A stretch of DNA of 22,187 nucleotides from Symsagittifera roscoffensis (taxonomy: Eukaryota; Xenacoelomorpha; Acoela; Convolutidae). The translations under genes were made by a program, and so were the position numbers. This document shows, one piece after another, positions 19,366 to 22,187 of this stretch. Location of the stretch: NCBI RefSeq assembly GCF_963678635.1, contig NC_087064.1, positions 870,001-892,187 of the forward strand, read 5' to 3'. The stretch's first letter is position 1. Every line of letters starts with the position of its first letter. The notes beneath the pieces are model-generated. The model was not told the DNA's origin. It did not search any database and saw nothing but the letters and a program-made list of their open reading frames with translations.

Positions 19366-21253
19366 GAGTTTTTTGGCCATATAGTCCATTAAAATCGATT
19401 ACTTCCCAAGAAACTCCAGTGCTGGTAGGATTGGAGCCCAGCAAATTAGTATGAATATTCTTACTAACAAGCGTAATCTGCAAAAAAGTTTTACAAACTG
19501 TTTTAAACTAAAATAAATACTATTTTGTAGTGAAAAAATAACAATTTTTGGCTATCAAACGAAACTAATTTAATTTTTGTTGAACTGAGAATTTTTTCGT
19601 TGTAACCATTAAAGATGGGGAGGAGTTTTGTCTTCGAGTTTGCTAACTTTTTCCGTTCTGTTTGTTTTCTGAGCAAAAACAGACTCAACAAAGAATAATT
19701 GGAATAGTTCGTGGGAAGTATCACATCAAAGCCTTCATAGTATTGACTCAATCGCATTAAAAAAGGTTCAGAAAATAGTTTCAGTGTCGAGACAAATTGT
19801 TGAAAATTTTTGTGTCTTGGTCTAATTTTGAAACAGTAGGTCTTCCAAAAGCTACTCGCTCCAAATTACAGTACAATTTTGCATTTAAGCTATCGAAAAC
19901 TTAGTTTAAGCTATCGAAAACTTAGTTTAAGCAATCGAAAAAAATTACCTTTGTAAGCTTCATTTAGCACTTTTTTGGCATTGAAAACTTTTGAGGTTAT
20001 CTGATATCGGTTATTTCGTATGCAATAACGTTTTACGCGTGTAGTTTTCCTGTTCATTGTCGTTTGTTCACACCAGGTAAAAAAAGAAAAAATTATATTT
20101 TAAAAATGGAAAAAATGTAGTCCTTCTATGAAAGTGGTCAGAAAACTTTGCGCTACCTGTACAGCAACCGACTCGCTTTGCATTTTTGGATGTTGTTGGA
20201 ATACATAAAAAGTTTTCTGTCAGCAATTAAACCAATAGCCAATAGTTTTAGCGTGATTTTTGAACGACTAAAAGGACAAAAATGATGCTTTTTTGGGGGT
20301 AAAGTTTGGGCCCTTTTTTAGCACATTTCTGCATATTATTTCTGCTAAATTTTTTGATAGTTTTTTCCTCATAAATCATCCCCATGAAAAAAACGCGTTC
20401 AAACTTTCGAATATGATTAGTTTTGTCTCGATGATCTTAATCAAGCACTGTAGTTTGAACAATTCGCTCGATTAGAAAATAGTTTCTTCGGGCGGGTTAA
20501 GTGAAAACTATCCATGCATTAAGTTTTCTTGAAAAAAAATCAAAGTTTCTGCACTCATGCTTATGATACTTTTTGTTCCGGAATAACTCATTCCATTGTT
20601 TTTGGTGAAGTAGTGAAAACCAACTCACAAGATTGGACGTTATATCACACGCTGAACAGAAATAGTTATAGCGGACAGCTTTCAGCAATAGTAAAACAAA
20701 GTACGATGCATAAATCTTCATTTTATTTGATTTTAAATTTATGCTATTGAATTTTTTTGATTCTCTCTGATTTACTTATGATATGAAAATTACAAAATTT
20801 TAAGAACAAAAATAACTATTTTTTGATTTTTTGCATGACTGAAATTATTATAGATTATAGCTTCTTGAGGTCTAAACTAAATTACATGATAAAAATCACA
20901 TGCTAGACATAATTAAAACATGTACCTTTTTGTAATTATTCAATTATTCTCAGCTGAATAAATTTTTGTCAGTTTTTGTACCAATTAATGTCTGGTCTGT
21001 GATTTGAACGCTTGCATGAAAAGAGCTGAAAAGTTTGTTGTTTTGACCTGACAATGATTTTCCTGATTTTGGTCTTAAACTATTAAGAAAATTGGAATTC
21101 GTTTTTTTTCCACGAAAATTCCAATCAGCCATCAAAACTATAGGTAACCAGGTGCTAATTTAGGGTAAAAATGGGGAGTCCCTTTGATAACATTTCCCAA
21201 CCTTTAGAAAAAAAGGGTGGCCTCAGCTTAAACTCACTCAGAAAAATTTTCAG
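19366..21253. other. Non-coding AT-rich stretch
   Basis: Short open frames (19503-19757 minus, 20293-20475 plus, 20497-20750 on both strands, 20950-21135 minus) show no recognisable family. It contains a 21-bp tandem triplication at 19885-19941 and a short inverted repeat (ATTGGAATT at 21091 with AATTCCAAT at 21117). Confidence 0.4.
19885..19941. repeat. 21-bp tandem repeat, 2.7 copies
   Basis: Units start at 19885, 19906 and 19927 with TTAAGCTATCGAAAAC followed by TTAGT; the third has TTAAGCAATCGAAAA and is incomplete. Confidence 0.8.
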
Positions 21254-21636
21254 AGCATAGCGAGGTTTGCATTTCCTGGGGGTGGAGTTTGGGGGTATGG
21301 GCGGAGTGACACACGCTTCACTCCCCTCCCCTCAGGGGTTAGAACCCCGCAACAACCAACTTTGCTATGATTTTATGTCATCCATTTTCAGCCGACGAAC
21401 CGTTATATTTTTCTCAGGGCGCATTTGGCGTCAATGTATTTTAACTTTCAAGTGAGCGCCCCAGAAATGCAAGTTTTTGGTCAAAACTTTCCAAAAATGT
21501 CCAAAAACGGGCTTTTTGAAATTTATGTTAACAAAAGCGCAGAAAATTATGTCAAAAAAGGTTTCTGCATAGTGTTCTGAGAGCTCTCGAAAAGTCAACT
21601 TGATCAGTCCAAAAATTTAGCTGGCAAAATAGGGTG
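21254..21636 (+). mobile_element. hAT-like miniature element, diverged copy 4
   Basis: It keeps the order of landmarks (GCATAGCGAGGTTTGC, G-rich run, CAGGGGTTAGAACCCCGC, AGGGCGCATTTGGCGTCAA, TTTTTGGTCAAAAC, GAGAGCTCTCGAAAAGTCAA, GATCAGTCC) but is more diverged than the others, and the right terminus has been lost. Confidence 0.6.
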
Positions 21637-22019
21637 ACCCGGATTTACCAGAAATCGTCGTTATCTTAGAACTGCTCTTAAATAACTACACTCTAAGAAT
21701 GTTACAAGACAAAGCTTTTTTTGTAAGAAAAGACGCTATATTACAACTTTCGTATAATAAAAAGCCTAAGATAGGAATGTTTCTTATAAGAGAGTTGTGT
21801 ATGACCCCAAAGACTTACATCTTTTCAGCCATTCAGAGCAAAAATTGGAAATCAAAAGTTAACCTGCATGCAAAAGTTTTATCTGATCATGTCAAAACTT
21901 CAACCAATTTTTTTACCCAAAAACGAGAATGAAATATGATTGAAATTGGCTCTTCCCATACACTGACTTACTTCGATGGAGTGTTGAACGGTTTTTAGTA
22001 ACGAGATTTCTGCTGGTTA
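21637..22019. other. Non-coding stretch
   Basis: The open frame at 21699-21932 (plus strand) has no recognisable domain and no supporting splice or start context. Confidence 0.35.
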
Positions 22020-22187
22020 CCCGCATCCAGTTTCAAGCGTTCATAATCGATTATATTACGATTTTAAAGCCAGTCTTACTAAAATTGAGAAACAACCGAT
22101 TTTAATCAATAAATAATCGTTTATAATCTCTCTTTTTAAAACTAAATTATAATTAATTATAATCCATTATAATTGATTATAATCGAG
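22020..22187. mobile_element. Second copy of the TA-flanked palindromic element, cut by the window edge
   Basis: It begins CCCGCATCCAGTTTCAAGCG after TA (22018-22019). Its sequence is the reverse complement of the right end of the 15739-16588 element, including GCCAGTCTTACTAAAATTGA and TGAGAAACAA, then the AT-rich interior ending TAATTGATTATAATCGAG. The other end lies outside the window. Confidence 0.7.

Noticed and set aside
18892-19389. Open frames on both strands as transposase or protein genes
   Set aside because: They are composed of low-complexity runs in a miniature element, and related copies are riddled with stops.

Overview
The window looks like nuclear DNA of an animal, probably an invertebrate, but I cannot name the species. 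It contains no bacterial-style genes. It has a large satellite array, AT-rich non-coding DNA, several families of short non-autonomous DNA transposons, and short protein-coding islands bounded by plausible splice sites. The coding islands are extracellular modules (CUB and C-type lectin domains) read on the minus strand.

Layout. Positions 1 to about 11,636 are one uninterrupted head-to-tail satellite of a 59-bp monomer (about 197 copies), running off the left edge. Inside it are longer repeated blocks (5, 8, 10, 17 and 21 monomers). From 11,609 to 15,198 lies a partial minus-strand gene. Four exons can be proposed: 15198-15125 (first half of a CUB domain), 14665-14422 (second half of the CUB domain), 12391-12219 (start of a C-type lectin domain) and 11730-11609 (middle of the same lectin domain). 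Their splice phases agree at every junction (1-0, 0-1, 1-0, 0-2). The 5' start of the gene and the last lectin exon are not identified; the latter should lie beyond the left edge.

The main observation is that the satellite is made from the exon-intron boundary of this gene. The last 28 nt of the lectin exon and the first 31 nt of the following intron, including the 5' splice site CTTTG|GTAGGT, together form exactly one 59-bp monomer. The array starts at that boundary and continues into the intron for at least 11.6 kb. A transcript of the gene would therefore carry close to two hundred copies of the same 5' splice-site region, and reading past any of them meets a stop codon at once.

The remainder (about 12.4-14.4 kb and 15.2-22.2 kb) is intronic or upstream DNA. 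It holds four copies of a hAT-like miniature element, two copies of a TA-flanked element filled with ATTATAATCGATTATAAT-type palindromes, two C-rich/G-rich long imperfect palindromes, several hairpins and small tandem repeats. I found no convincing second gene.
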